NCBI GenBank assembly: GCA_963576725.1
Contig: OY755252.1
Location: 25,240,655 to 25,304,654 of the forward strand
DNA from: Azorinus chamasolen
Taxonomy: Eukaryota > Mollusca > Bivalvia > Cardiida > Solecurtidae
Reading direction: 5' to 3'
DNA: 64,000 bases
This document shows positions 54,511-63,445 of this stretch, piece by piece. Under the pieces are notes generated by a model, which ran no database searches, was not told the origin of the DNA, and was given only the letters and a program-made list of their open reading frames with translations. Numbering within the stretch: position 1 is the stretch's first letter; every line of letters starts with the position of its first letter. The position numbers were made by a program, and so were the translations under genes.

Positions 54511-54968
54511 TTAACCTTTCACATAATATAGACATATTTTCAGTCCATTGCAAATAGAGTAGATCTAGCTCAGATGGCTCCTGTAGGAGCCAACTCATCA
54601 TGGTCTGCTCTGCGTGCTTATGAAATGATAAATATCTGATTCTGCAGTTTTTGCCATGGTAAAATACTCCCTTAGTCATAAAAGTTCAGCTAATTGATAT
54701 TCAAACAATCACTAATTCTTATTGAATCTCCATGAGGTAAAGGGTTAACCCATTCCCTCATATTGACACCCTTTGGTGCCTCTGTAAATCACTTTTCAAA
54801 ACCATTGTGATAAATAGAGCATTTGCTTCTATGGAGCAAATGCTCTATTTATCACAATGATTTCAAAACTACACAGTTCTAAAAGTTGTTTTTTTCCCCA
54901 AGTAAATGCTCCATTTCAGTAGATTTATTCAAAGAGGTCTGAAATTAGCTTATGAGGTAATGGGTTAA
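54511..54968. mobile_element. family A and family C MITEs sharing a TTAA
   Basis: 54511-54748 is family A (TTAACCTTTCACATAATATA ... GAGGTAAAGGGTTAA; tip GGCTCCTGTAGGAGCC). 54745-54968 is family C (TTAACCCATTCCCTCATATT ... GAGGTAATGGGTTAA; arms GATAAATAGAGCATTTGCT, tip TTCTATGGAGCAA). Confidence 0.83.
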
Positions 54969-55094
54969 TTACCTTATAATAACATGATAATGAAGGAAAT
55001 ATTTGAAAATTGAGGAAAATGTAGAATCAGATCTGTAAAACTTCATACAATGTTCACACACAGAGAAGACACTGATCAGATGGATCTTACAGGA

Positions 55095-55850
55095 ACTCCT
55101 CCTAAGCAAACAGAGCAGACCCTGATCAGACGACTCCTACAGAAGTCGTCTGATCTGGGTATACTCTGTTTGTGATGGTATTAAAAATGTTTTTTATGGC
55201 ATAAAGGTTTAATTATTTGCACACTTGCAGCCAATATATGCTAACCTAAACAAACAGTCTGTTGAGAAACTGTATATCTCATCAGGATCAAAACTAGTTG
55301 ATGCTCAGACAGTATTTCTAAGACAGTATACATGTAATACAAATTTAACTCAAAAATACAAGGAATTGTAGCAAACATTTAGTGAAGATGACATTGCATG
55401 AAAAGAAAATTACTAAATCAAGGGCCAGTACTTTTGTAGTCCAGTGATGCTGTATTGCATGAGGTACTGCTGGGTTCCTGACCTACATACTGGTCTGTCT
55501 GTCTACAAAATTTATAGTCTGTCGAGAAAACTCTGTGTCTCATACGGATCTAAACTCGATATCTCCAAATTTAAGAAACCATAAAATTTACTTCTAGATA
55601 ATGGGAGTTTGAGCATATTTCTAACTTGGAAACTTTCTTGATGTACGTGCCAGCTTAATGCAGGTTGCAAGTAATTCTGAAAGCTCCTGTAGGAGCTTTC
55701 TATTCAGAATTACTTGTGATCTGCATCAAGCTGCCATGTCTTTATAGATATGTGCAGTGGTGATTTTTAAAACAATTCTGTATTACAAAACTTGAATAAA
55801 ATCGAAGTTCGAGTTATCGGAGTTTGAAATATCAAGGTTCCACCATACTT
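55095..55850. mobile_element. family A hairpin, then intron sequence, then TA-class remnant
   Basis: Hairpin at about 55104-55171 (GCAAACAGAGCAGACCCTGA / TCTGGGTATACTCTGTTTG, tip GACTCCTACAGAAGTC) in a reversed family A copy ending near 55212. 55213-55560 shows no repeat or gene. A degraded TA-class element at about 55560-55850 has arms AATGCAGGTTGCAAGTAATT and tip AGCTCCTGTAGGAGCT. Confidence 0.65.
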
Positions 55851-55888
55851 GAAATTCTGAGAGAAATGATGCACAAAAATACAAATTT

Positions 55889-56222
55889 AACCCTTTCCTT
55901 CATATAAACACCTTTTCTCCACCAAACTGTATCTTGCTGCAACATTATTCTATCAAGTTGCAGCAAGATGGGGTTTGGCGTAGAAATATCAAAATTATTT
56001 TAATGCTTTTTCACAACTTTTCAATCAGAGTAGATCCAGATCAGATGGATCCTATAGGAGCCATCTGATCAGGGTCTGCTGTGTTTGCTTATGAAATTAT
56101 AATAGACCTGACTCTTTGGTTTCTAGCAATACCGACAAATCTGGTAATGATAAAAATTCAGGTAATCAATATCCATGATGTCATTATTTCATACTTGAAT
56201 ATTGAACTGGGAAAGGGTTAAC
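55889..56222 (+). mobile_element. family A MITE with nested foldback beside exon w3
   Basis: TTAACCCTTTCCTTCATATA ... ACTGGGAAAGGGTTAA. A CTCCACCAAAC foldback (55916-55988) is inserted between head and hairpin. Hairpin at about 56028-56094, tip GATCCTATAGGAGCC. Ends 83 bp downstream of exon w3 in transcription order. Confidence 0.82.
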
Positions 56223-56304
56223 TCTGAGAATTGTAGTAAAAGATATCCGTTGTAGACAACAATTATTTGTATGCAAGGAAAATCAGGAAATGAAGGTCTA
56301 GTAC

Positions 56305-56468
56305 CTTTGTAGTCCAGTGATATTGTATTGAATGAGGTACCGCTCGGTTCCTGACCTACATACTGGTGTACAACCTTTGGAGAGAGTTCGTCAAGTACCA
56401 TAGCGTAGTTCAGAGGCTTCGATGAGGACTGCAGACAAAAGGGCACATTCACATCACCGACACTATAC
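56305..56468 (-). CDS. GLS: glutaminase exon w3 (catalytic Ser-x-x-Lys)
   Basis: Continues YSVGDVNVPFCLQSSSKP and then NYAMVLDELSPKVVHQYVGQ and EPSGTSFNTISLDYK. QSSSK supplies the nucleophile Ser and general base Lys (human Ser286 and Lys289). EPSGTSFNTIS corresponds to the flexible activation loop that binds BPTES-type allosteric inhibitors in human GLS. The Phe at human 318 is kept, but the residue at 322 is Ser, as in vertebrate GLS2. Donor is gtacta after AAAG; phase 1 at the end. MITEs sit on both sides. Confidence 0.96.
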
Positions 56469-56634
56469 CTGAAATATGACAGCTATATGTAAGTCTGTAA
56501 GAGCTGTCTGATTTGGGTCTTCTCTGTTTGCACATACCCTAATTACTATAAGTATATGGACCCCCAAATCAATCTAATCTGTCAGTTTGTAAAACTGAAT
56601 AATTCCATTTGGCACCATGATTAACTTAGACTGA

Positions 56635-56838
56635 CATAGAACCTATCTTAAGCGGTCATTCATTTATTGAACATAGGGATATTAAAAAGCAGGTGGTTAC
56701 TTAATGCAGGGCAAAAGTGATGCAGAAAGCTCCTATAGGAGCTTTCTGCGTGACTTTTGACCTGCATTAAGCTACCACCAACCTTACAGATCCATAATTA
56801 GACCACTTTTTGATGGCTGCTTAAGACAGGTTCTACTG
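56635..56838. mobile_element. TA-class MITE, GTAGAACC subfamily (B8)
   Basis: Left end mutated (CATAGAACCTATCTTAAGCG), right end CTTAAGACAGGTTCTACTG next to TA, 204 bp. Tip AGCTCCTATAGGAGCT. Followed by a family A half copy at about 56845-56915. Confidence 0.82.
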
Positions 56839-57039
56839 TACTAGCCAATGTGTAAACTCTGATCATACTGCTCCTTCAGGAGTCCATTGATCTGAGTCTG
56901 CACTATTTGCCTAAGTTTATCTATCGGAATACATGGGGGAATTAGTGTAAGCCAGTAGGAGCTGTCTGAACTGGGTCAAAGGAAAAAGGTGAGCATACCT
57001 AGAAACAAATGACCACTCCAACAACAGATACCAAACATA

Positions 57040-57412
57040 AATACATATTTCTGCGACTAAGCAAATAGAGTAGATCCAGATCAGACAGTTCTTGTAGGAG
57101 CCATCTGATCAGTCTCTGCTCTGTTTGCTTATGAAATAATACACATATGAGATATGACTCTACAGTTTCTGCCATGGCCAACATTTCCTGTGTTCATATG
57201 CCATTTTGAAAATAAATCTCAAGCTTTTGATTGGTCAGATTTGAGTTCTCAAGCTTTTGATTGGTCAGATTTGAGCCAAAGGCTCAAATCTGACCAATCA
57301 AAAACTTGAGAACGAACTCAGACTCAACTAAAAGTTTTATAAGCATGGACCCTGATCTGTATTCATGATGGGATTATTTCTTACATGAATAATTATAGAG
57401 TAAAGGGTTTAT
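57040..57412 (+). mobile_element. family A MITE with nested TTGATTGGTCAGATT foldback
   Basis: Hairpin at about 57060-57130 and right half TTCATGATGGGATTATTTCT. Between them sits a foldback at about 57219-57349: CAAGCTTTTGATTGGTCAGA twice, then the inverse once, GAACTCAGACTCAACTAAAA and TTATAAGCATGG. Ends 9 bp from the donor of exon w2. Confidence 0.7.
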
Positions 57413-57423
57413 TAAACACTAAC

Positions 57424-57503
57424 CTTTGTCCATCCACTGTGCACACTGACACACCCCAGTGTTTTTGGTTAACTCGTGCTAACTGAGGAATGTAAGTGGC
57501 TAC
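57424..57503 (-). CDS. GLS: glutaminase exon w2 (catalytic domain start)
   Basis: Encodes [18 protein letters not shown] followed by SVCTVDGQR. This is the start of the serine-dependent glutaminase fold; the Tyr in TYIPQLA matches human Tyr249, which lines the active site. Acceptor cag, donor gttagt, start phase 0, end phase 2 (the AG of an Arg codon). The VDGQ(R)xSxGD strand motif of the family continues into the next exon, which confirms the junction. Confidence 0.95.
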
Positions 57504-58055
57504 CTGAAGTAATAATAGAGTAAACCAGTTTGTAATACTTTACGTGATGAATAATCATGGTGACTCCACCCATTATGAATACATGTACTACATTATAAGT
57601 AATTCAATTCTTATATTAATCCATTAGTACCAAGTGTCCATTATAAAGGACATAGACAAACAGTGTAGATCCAGACCCTGAAGGATTTGAGTCTGCACTG
57701 TTTGCTGAATCCATCAATACCTTGTCACTACTTTATACCAACAACTATTTTGGCCACTGTCATGATAAATGGTTGGGTTTCAAAATAAGATCTGCATGGG
57801 TTTTCCTTAAATACTACGGGAATAAATGAGTTAACCGTGGGTTTGTGAAGCACTATGTCAAAACAATAGCTGGACACAGAATAATGGCCATTTTGACATT
57901 TGACCACCACATATGACCTTGACCTCAACAGGACACAACTCAAAAGTAGCAACTTCATTAGAAAACTATACATGACAAGTATGAAGACTCTTTCTGTCAA
58001 GTTTCATAAGTTATGAACAAGGTCAGAGTTTCAGACAGACAGTCACAAACAGTAT

Positions 58056-58225
58056 CCATGCTTATAAAACTTTTAGTTGAGTCTGAGTTTGTTCTCAAGT
58101 TTTTGATTGGTCAGATTTGAGCCTCTGGCTCAAATCTGACCAATCAAAAGCTTGTGAACTCAAATCTGACCAATCATAAGCTTGAGAACGAACTCAGACT
58201 CAACTAAAAAGCTTTATAAGCATGG
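58056..58225. mobile_element. foldback CCATGCTTATAAA / TTTATAAGCATGG
   Basis: Full copy of the foldback seen at 57219: CCATGCTTATAAAACTTTTA, GTTGAGTCTGAGTTTGTTCT, TTTGATTGGTCAGATTTGAG, tip GCCTCTGGC, then the inverse with one extra TCAAATCTGACCAATCA unit. Inserted in a degenerate element carrying TGACCTTGACCT at 57900. Confidence 0.82.
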
Positions 58226-58229
58226 ACCC

Positions 58230-58950
58230 TGATCACAATTAAGGAGACACAAATGTACATAATGTAAAACCTTAGGTAATTTATTGCCATGGAAAATGGT
58301 AGATAATTAGATCATCATCTGCATCATATAAGCAAACAGAGAAGATCCAGATCAGACAATCTTACAGGAACTGTCTGTTTACTCTCTGTGCAATATGGCG
58401 TGAAGGCTGGATTATGGCAAATAAAGGTTTAAAAGATTAACAATTAAAGTCCTTACAAGCAAGTGCTTGCTTAAAGCAGAACAATGTTAAGCAGAAAGCT
58501 TCTTACTACAAAACTATTTAATTTACCGCATCACCACTCCAATTCTCCAATTATCTGTGAAGTTCCATGAAGAGAAAGTTATAGAAATAGTTTGTTTCAC
58601 AAGGAAAATGCAAACTCCTTAATAGGTTTCAGTCTGCCATCTTGATTCTGATCATGCACTGTGCCTCAAAATTAACATAAACTGTAAAACAAGTTCAATC
58701 ATTGAAGACATTGGAATATTATCCAAGATGGTCGCCAGCCAGCCATCATGAATTTTTGATTGGGGCAAAACATGTCAATCACAAATGCTTATGATGTTGA
58801 TAATTTTCACCAAGGCTATGGCAATACCAGACGTGCTAAAATGGTGCTAAAATGACAAATGCTGAAAACAGTTGATGAGGGAAACTGACTGTCATAAATT
58901 CAAAGTTAATACTAGCTACAGCAAGTCCTTGTAATCAATGAGAGCCGACT
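58230..58950. other. first-intron stretch
   Basis: A reversed, broken family A copy at about 58255-58435; the remainder to 58950 is unique AT-rich sequence with no ORF or hairpin of note. Confidence 0.4.
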
Positions 58951-58953
58951 GGC

Positions 58954-59183
58954 TTAACCCATTCCCTCATATGCTATTTTTAGACCCCACCTCTTTGAAT
59001 AAACCTACCGAAAAGGAGGATTAACTAAAGAAAAGGAACATTTTAGAATTTTGTAGTTTGAAACCATTGTGATAGATAGAGCATTTGCTCCTATAGGAGC
59101 AAATGCTCTATTTATCACAATGGTTTCACAAAGTGACTTTTACAGAGTCATCAAAAGTCGTCAATATGAGGGAATGGGGTTAA
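58954..59183. mobile_element. family C foldback MITE, full length
   Basis: TTAACCCATTCCCTCATATG ... ATGAGGGAATGGGGTTAA, 230 bp. Arms TTTGAAACCATTGTGATAGA / ATTTATCACAATGGTTTCAC, tip TTGCTCCTATAGGAGCAA. Best reference for this family. Confidence 0.88.
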
Positions 59184-59212
59184 TATGAATCCCAGCTGTG
59201 TTCTTATATATG

Positions 59213-59451
59213 TTATCCCATTCCCTCAAAGGCTATTTTTAGACCCATCCTCTTTGAATAAATCTACCCAAAAGGAGCATTAACTAGAGAAAAGGATTTT
59301 TTTTTAGAATTTTGTAGTTTGAAACCATTGTGATAAATAGAGCATTTGCTCCTATAGGAGCAAATGCTCTTTTTATTACAATGGTTTCAATAGGTGATTT
59401 TTACAGAGGCGTAGAAAGGTGTATTTATGGAGGAAAGGTATAAACACTTTA
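59213..59451. mobile_element. family C foldback MITE, second copy
   Basis: TTATCCCATTCCCTCAAAGG ... ATGGAGGAAAGGTATAA with the same hairpin and tip. Both termini carry a substitution in TTAA. Confidence 0.83.
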
Positions 59452-59576
59452 CCTAATAGAGCCACCATTTAAAGCATTTACAAACAGAATAGATCCAGAT
59501 CAAATGGCTTTTGTATCATTGCCTGCTCTGTTTGCTTATGACATTGCCATGGGCAAAACAACCATTTCTTCATATA

Positions 59577-59790
59577 CAGTAGAACCTGTCTTAAGCGACC
59601 TTATATTGATTGGACGCAGGAATCGTAAACAGCAGTTGGTTGCTTAATGCAGGGCAAATGTAATGCAGAAAGCTCCTATATTCTTTCTGCATTACTTTTA
59701 ACCTGCATTAAACTACCACCTGCCTTACATACCCTTATTAAATGGCTTATTTAGACCCCTTTTAATGGTTGCTTAAGACAGGTTCTACTG
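59577..59790. mobile_element. TA-class MITE, GTAGAACC subfamily (B9)
   Basis: CAGTAGAACCTGTCTTAAGC ... CTTAAGACAGGTTCTACTG. The tip is damaged (CTCCTATATTCTTTC). Left flank TA; right flank CA. Confidence 0.82.
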
Positions 59791-60005
59791 CACTGTTATA
59801 AAACTTCAGCTTACAAATATTGCTGATGTTATTATAGTTTAGAGAATACCCAAATCACGCAGCTCCAGTGTAAGCCATCTGAATAGTTTGCTCTTTTTGT
59901 TTATGAAATGATGTAATTTATTTTTTCATGAATATTCATCATTATGGATCAGATGTGTAGCTATGCTTGCCTCTGCATGTGCATGTGTATGTAAATATGT
60001 ATATA

Positions 60006-60208
60006 CAGGAAAAACTCGATACCACGAACACTCAAACACATACCATTCTTGATTTTAACACAGGTAGCAGCTTAATGCAGGTAGAAAGTCATGCAGAAAG
60101 CTCCTCTAGGAGCTTTTTGCATGACTTTTACCCTGCATTAAGCAGTCACCTGCCTACAAAGATATACATTCTTCATTACTAACATTACATAGTATCGAGC
60201 TTTTACTG
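60006..60208. mobile_element. TA-class MITE (B14)
   Basis: CAGGAAAAACTCGATACCAC ... AGTATCGAGCTTTTACTG with TA at both flanks. Hairpin CAGGTAGCAGCTTAATGCAG ... tip AGCTCCTCTAGGAGCT. Confidence 0.83.
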
Positions 60209-60436
60209 TATTACATGTACTACTGTATATAAATGTTTTTAATATTTGTATGTATTTATGTTTATAATACATAAAGCAACAGCTCACAAAATCAAATTGG
60301 CATCATTTTGATAACTTTATTTAGACTGACATAGTAGTAAATAGTGTAGACCCAGATCAAACTGCTCCTTCCTTGATCTGGGTCTGCACTATTTGCCTAA
60401 GTTTGTCTGTCCGAATATTTAGGGTAATTAGGTACA

Positions 60437-60640
60437 CAGTAAAACCTCTCTGTAATGGCCACTGAAATACACCAAGTATTTGGTGTTAAAAGCAGGTGGT
60501 TGCTTACAGCAAGGTTAAAGTAAAACAGAATGCTCCTATAGGAGCGTTCTATTTTACTTCCACCTTGCTTTAAGCAGCCACCTGCCCCAAATACCAACTA
60601 ATTAACACAATTTAGTGGTCGCTATAGAGAGGTTTTACTG
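60437..60640. mobile_element. TA-class MITE, CTCTCT subfamily (B5)
   Basis: CAGTAAAACCTCTCTGTAAT ... CTATAGAGAGGTTTTACTG, 204 bp, tip GCTCCTATAGGAGC. Flanking dinucleotides differ (CA/TC), so one flank has mutated. A decayed family A copy lies at 60300-60425 and a poly-A run at 60840-60857. Confidence 0.83.
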
Positions 60641-60929
60641 TCTGTATACCCATTCACAATTCTGGAAAAACTTTGCTAACATCTACTGCATAATACAATC
60701 AAAATTCTTTTATAATTGGGTCAGCTCAGTATTGGCCTAAACACATAAAGCAGCTTATCAATTTAGTTATTGTCCCTGATTGTACAGTACATATGCTTAC
60801 CTGGCTTACCTGTGTCGATTGCATTTGGTTTACAATTATAAAAAAAAAAAAAAAAATTTATACACAATACAATACGAACATTTCATTCAGCATAGAATAT
60901 TTTACAACACTTTACTACATTTGTAACCA

Positions 60930-61157
60930 TTTTAATGCCTTTTGCAAAGAGTAAATCCAGATCAGTTGGCTCCTGTAAGAGCTGTCGGATCAGGCTCAGC
61001 TGTGTTTGCTATTAAATGGAATTTGATAGATCTATTTCTTTCATCTCTAAAATGGCTACAATGTTCCACCTTCCATATTTTAATATAACTATTTTGTCCA
61101 TGAATATGTAGTAGGTACTGAAATTAGACATAATACACAACAGGGAAAGGGTTAACC
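60930..61157 (+). mobile_element. family A MITE, left end eroded
   Basis: Arms GCAAAGAGTAAATCCAGATC / ATCAGGCTCAGCTGTGTTTGC, tip GGCTCCTGTAAGAGCT. Right half typical, ending CAGGGAAAGGGTTAA. Confidence 0.75.
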
Positions 61158-61597
61158 TTTTACATGATAGATATTCATGTAAGAAATAATGATATCATCT
61201 AAAGTTTTATAATGGCATTTGAACACAGGATAGTTTGGCAATGACAGAAACAACAGAATCTGATTATATTACAGTAAAACCTCTCTGTAATGACCACTAA
61301 ATTGTGTTAATTAGTTGGTATTTTGGGCAGGTGGCTGCTTAAAGCAAGGTGAAAGTAAAACAGAACGCTCCTATAGGAGCGTTCTTTTTTAATTTCACCT
61401 TGCTGTAAGCAACCACCTGCATTTAACAAAAAATACTTAATGTAATTTAGTGGCCTTTATTGAGAGGTTTTACTGTACATGTAATTCCATAAGCAAATGA
61501 AGCTGACCCTGATCAAATGGCTCCTACAAGGAGCCATCCGAGTTGGGTCGTCACTGTTTACATAGGCATCAGACAGCATCTCTATCAGGTAAAGGGT
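61154..61597 (-). mobile_element. family A MITE, reversed, with nested TA-class MITE B6
   Basis: TTAACCTTTTACATGATAGA ... TCAGGTAAAGGGTT. B6 at 61272-61475 is 204 bp, with CAGTAAAACCTCTCTGTAAT ends, TA both sides, tip CGCTCCTATAGGAGCG. The outer hairpin (tip GGCTCCTACAAGGAGCC) follows at about 61496-61560. Confidence 0.82.
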
Positions 61598-62440
61598 TGG
61601 AGTTATAAAAAGTTTTCTCTCTCATGTAAAGGGTTATAAGAAGTTTTCTCTACAGTAAAACCCAACTTAACCGGAATTCTAGTAGAGAAGAAGTTAGATA
61701 CTTTCAGGCAAGTGGCTGCTTAATGCTGGGTGAAAGTAATGCAGAAAGCTCCTATAGGAGCTTTCTGCATGACTTTCACCCTGCATTAAGCTGCCACCTG
61801 TCTCCAAGACTGATATTTATACTAAATTTAACATCTGCTTTATGGGGTCATTTCACCGAGTACGACCTGGAAAAGTCGCACGCGACCACGCGCGACCTTA
61901 ATCGCAGCTCGGTTTTCCAATAGTCGCGGGCAAAAACCGTGCGTCCTACCCCATTATTTTCTGTGCACGCTCTATGTTCGATGTTAGTTCGTTTGACCTT
62001 CGATGTGTACGCTCTATACACGTCCTATACGCTCTACACACGCTCTATATACGCTCTATCTACGTCTATCCACTCGATCTGAAGCGATCTTGACACGACC
62101 AAGGTTCGTTCTGTTCGACCAATCTGCTACATTGCCTCGATCTCTCGGCGATCTATTCTCGCAAGCGCGCGACCTCGGCCGACCAAGACTCGTTCCCGGC
62201 CGATCTAGCTACGTACGAGTTGCAATGTACCCTCGATTAATACGATTTAGTTGCGATCTCGAACGTTCTAGCCTCGCTCAGACGACCAATTCTCGATCTT
62301 TTCTCAACAGAGTCTCGCTCGAGCTACGTGCACACTGGTTTTGGTTGCACGGATTTGCGCGCGACCCACTGCGATCGTTATACAATGCCCGGCGATCGTT
62401 GGCCGACCATCAGTTTTTGACCAGTCTCCGAAAGGATAAC

Positions 62441-62735
62441 ATGGACCAAATCGCTCTGCATCATGCTATAGTATTACAGCACCATGCCCTGAAATTGCAG
62501 CAAGACTATCTGGTTATGCTAATCATGCTGAAAAGGAGCTGCGTGAACACCAGAGGGAACATTATGGTCAGTACACCTCCCTTGTGACGGAACTGAGGCT
62601 GGGAGATGAAGCTATCTACCGGTTTTTCTCCGTATGCCCCCGGAGATGTTTGACGAACTTTTGGCCAGGGTGGGGCCTAGAATTGAACACTAACTATAGA
62701 AGATCTATAGAACCGCAAGTTAAGCGAGGATCGAT
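62441..62735 (+). pseudogene. HARBI1-like transposase N-terminal remnant
   Basis: Text in shifting frames: MDQIALHHAIVLQHH, then HAEKELREHQREHYGQYTSL with VTELRLGDEAIYRFF (62524-62630), then RMPPEMFDELLARVGPRIEH (62631-62690), then NYRRSIEPQVK. YxxLVxELRLxDxxxYRFFRMxPExFDxLLxxVxPxI is the conserved start of PIF/Harbinger nucleases. Frameshifts near 62524 and 62630 and a stop at 62691 make it non-functional; the catalytic DDE part is absent. A 194-codon ORF from 62003 covers only part of this and is mostly subterminal repeat. Confidence 0.78.
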
Positions 62736-63043
62736 CTTATTTGGTTGAAGCTTAAGTGCACAGAGGCCGCCAATGGAAATAATATGGAACGTACGGGTCT
62801 AGGGAAGGTCTGGGACAGGTCGCTCGGAATGAGGCTTAATCGCAATAGAGCGAAGCTAGATTGCACGGATCGAGCGAGGATCGAGCAAGGGTTGAGCAGC
62901 ACGACCATTCGCGCGACCAGTTCTCGCTCGAGAAGACTGAGCCTAGCTCATCCCCGCTCTAGTTTCGATCGTCTCACGACCAATGCGTTCTTTCCTCGAT
63001 CTCGCTCGCTCTTTCGACGCTCTCCATGCGACTTTAGGTCGAG

Positions 63044-63075
63044 GCTCGGTTTTTTGACATGTCAAAAAACCGAGC
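63044..63075. repeat. 32-bp perfect palindrome
   Basis: GCTCGGTTTTTTGACA followed by its exact inverse, with no loop, inside the right subterminal region of the Harbinger copy. Confidence 0.92.
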
Positions 63076-63315
63076 TACGATCTGTTTTTCCGGGAGACCA
63101 ATCCTCGACCATGTGCGACCACGGGAGACCAAGGAACGACCAACCCTCGGTCAACTGTCGACTACGTGCGACCTGCGGCGATCAAGCCACGCTCTGAGAT
63201 CGCAGCTCAGTCTTCCGGGAAGATTTCTCGGTGAAATGACCCCTTTAGAGGGTTTTACTGTATCGGTTTTCTCGATTTGTGCATGTGAAATAAAAGTTTG
63301 ACAAATGAGCATTAC

Positions 63316-63445
63316 CGTCCCTGATGTGTTCTCTTTGGCTCTCCAGTACATCTCGTCAATTTGCTCGCAGAACGTTCCAAACTCTGGCACTATCAGCTGG
63401 TTTTGAAAGGCTTTGGCTATTATCACAATGTTCTTAGTAATACAT
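63316..63445 (-). CDS. GLS: glutaminase exon w1 (end of N-terminal helical domain)
   Basis: First glutaminase exon visible in the window. It begins with one base completing a codon from an unseen upstream exon, then 43 codons starting CITKNIVIIAKAFQNQ and ending RAKENTSGT. This aligns with the human stretch around CVQSNIVLLTQAF and SHIDELYESAKKQSGG, the helical region just before the catalytic domain. The acceptor reads ttttcag and the donor is gtaatg after ACG, leaving phase 0. No further upstream exon was recognised between 63446 and 64000. Confidence 0.93.

Larger units (their letters stand above)
61843..63244. mobile_element. decayed PIF/Harbinger transposon, TTA duplication
   Basis: Termini TGGGGTCATTTCACCGAG / inverse of AGGGGTCATTTCACCGAG, flanked by TTA (61840-61842 and 63245-63247), the TWA-type duplication of PIF/Harbinger. 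Both subterminal regions are unusually GC/CpG-rich with very many CGACC/CGATC words. Only the N-terminal part of the transposase remains in the middle (see 62441-62735); the DDE core is deleted. Confidence 0.85.
61653..63260. mobile_element. TA-class MITE split by a PIF/Harbinger copy (B13)
   Basis: CAGTAAAACCCAACTTAACC ... GAGGGTTTTACTG with TA at 61651-61652 and 63261-63262. Intact hairpin at about 61708-61800 (tip AGCTCCTATAGGAGCT). A 1.4-kb element sits in its right half. The right end lies about 55 bp from exon w1. Confidence 0.87.
33875..63445 (-). other. GLS: glutaminase gene, 12 exons, 5' end outside window
   Basis: Glutaminase hydrolyses glutamine to glutamate and ammonia, normally in the mitochondrial matrix. 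I joined twelve GT-AG exons; lengths are 130, 80, 164, 92, 59, 67, 51, 177, 132, 155, 141 and 316 nt in transcription order, and phases agree at every junction, giving 520 codons and a stop. Remembered human GLS aligns with very few gaps. Active-site residues seen: the Tyr of TYIPQLA, Ser and Lys of QSSSK, Asn of MINAGA, Glu and Asn of SEKETADRN, Tyr of DFYFQ, Tyr of CGMYDYSG and Val of KSGVSGG. These correspond to human Tyr249, Ser286, Lys289, Asn335, Glu381, Asn388, Tyr414, Tyr466 and Val484. The mitochondrial leader and most of the N-terminal helical region must lie right of 64000. Introns are packed with transposons. Whether it is orthologous to vertebrate GLS or predates the GLS/GLS2 split cannot be settled here. 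Confidence 0.96.

Noticed and set aside
62003..62587. 194-codon ORF as an intact gene
   Set aside because: The first two thirds are CpG-rich subterminal repeat; only the end touches the frameshifted transposase remnant.
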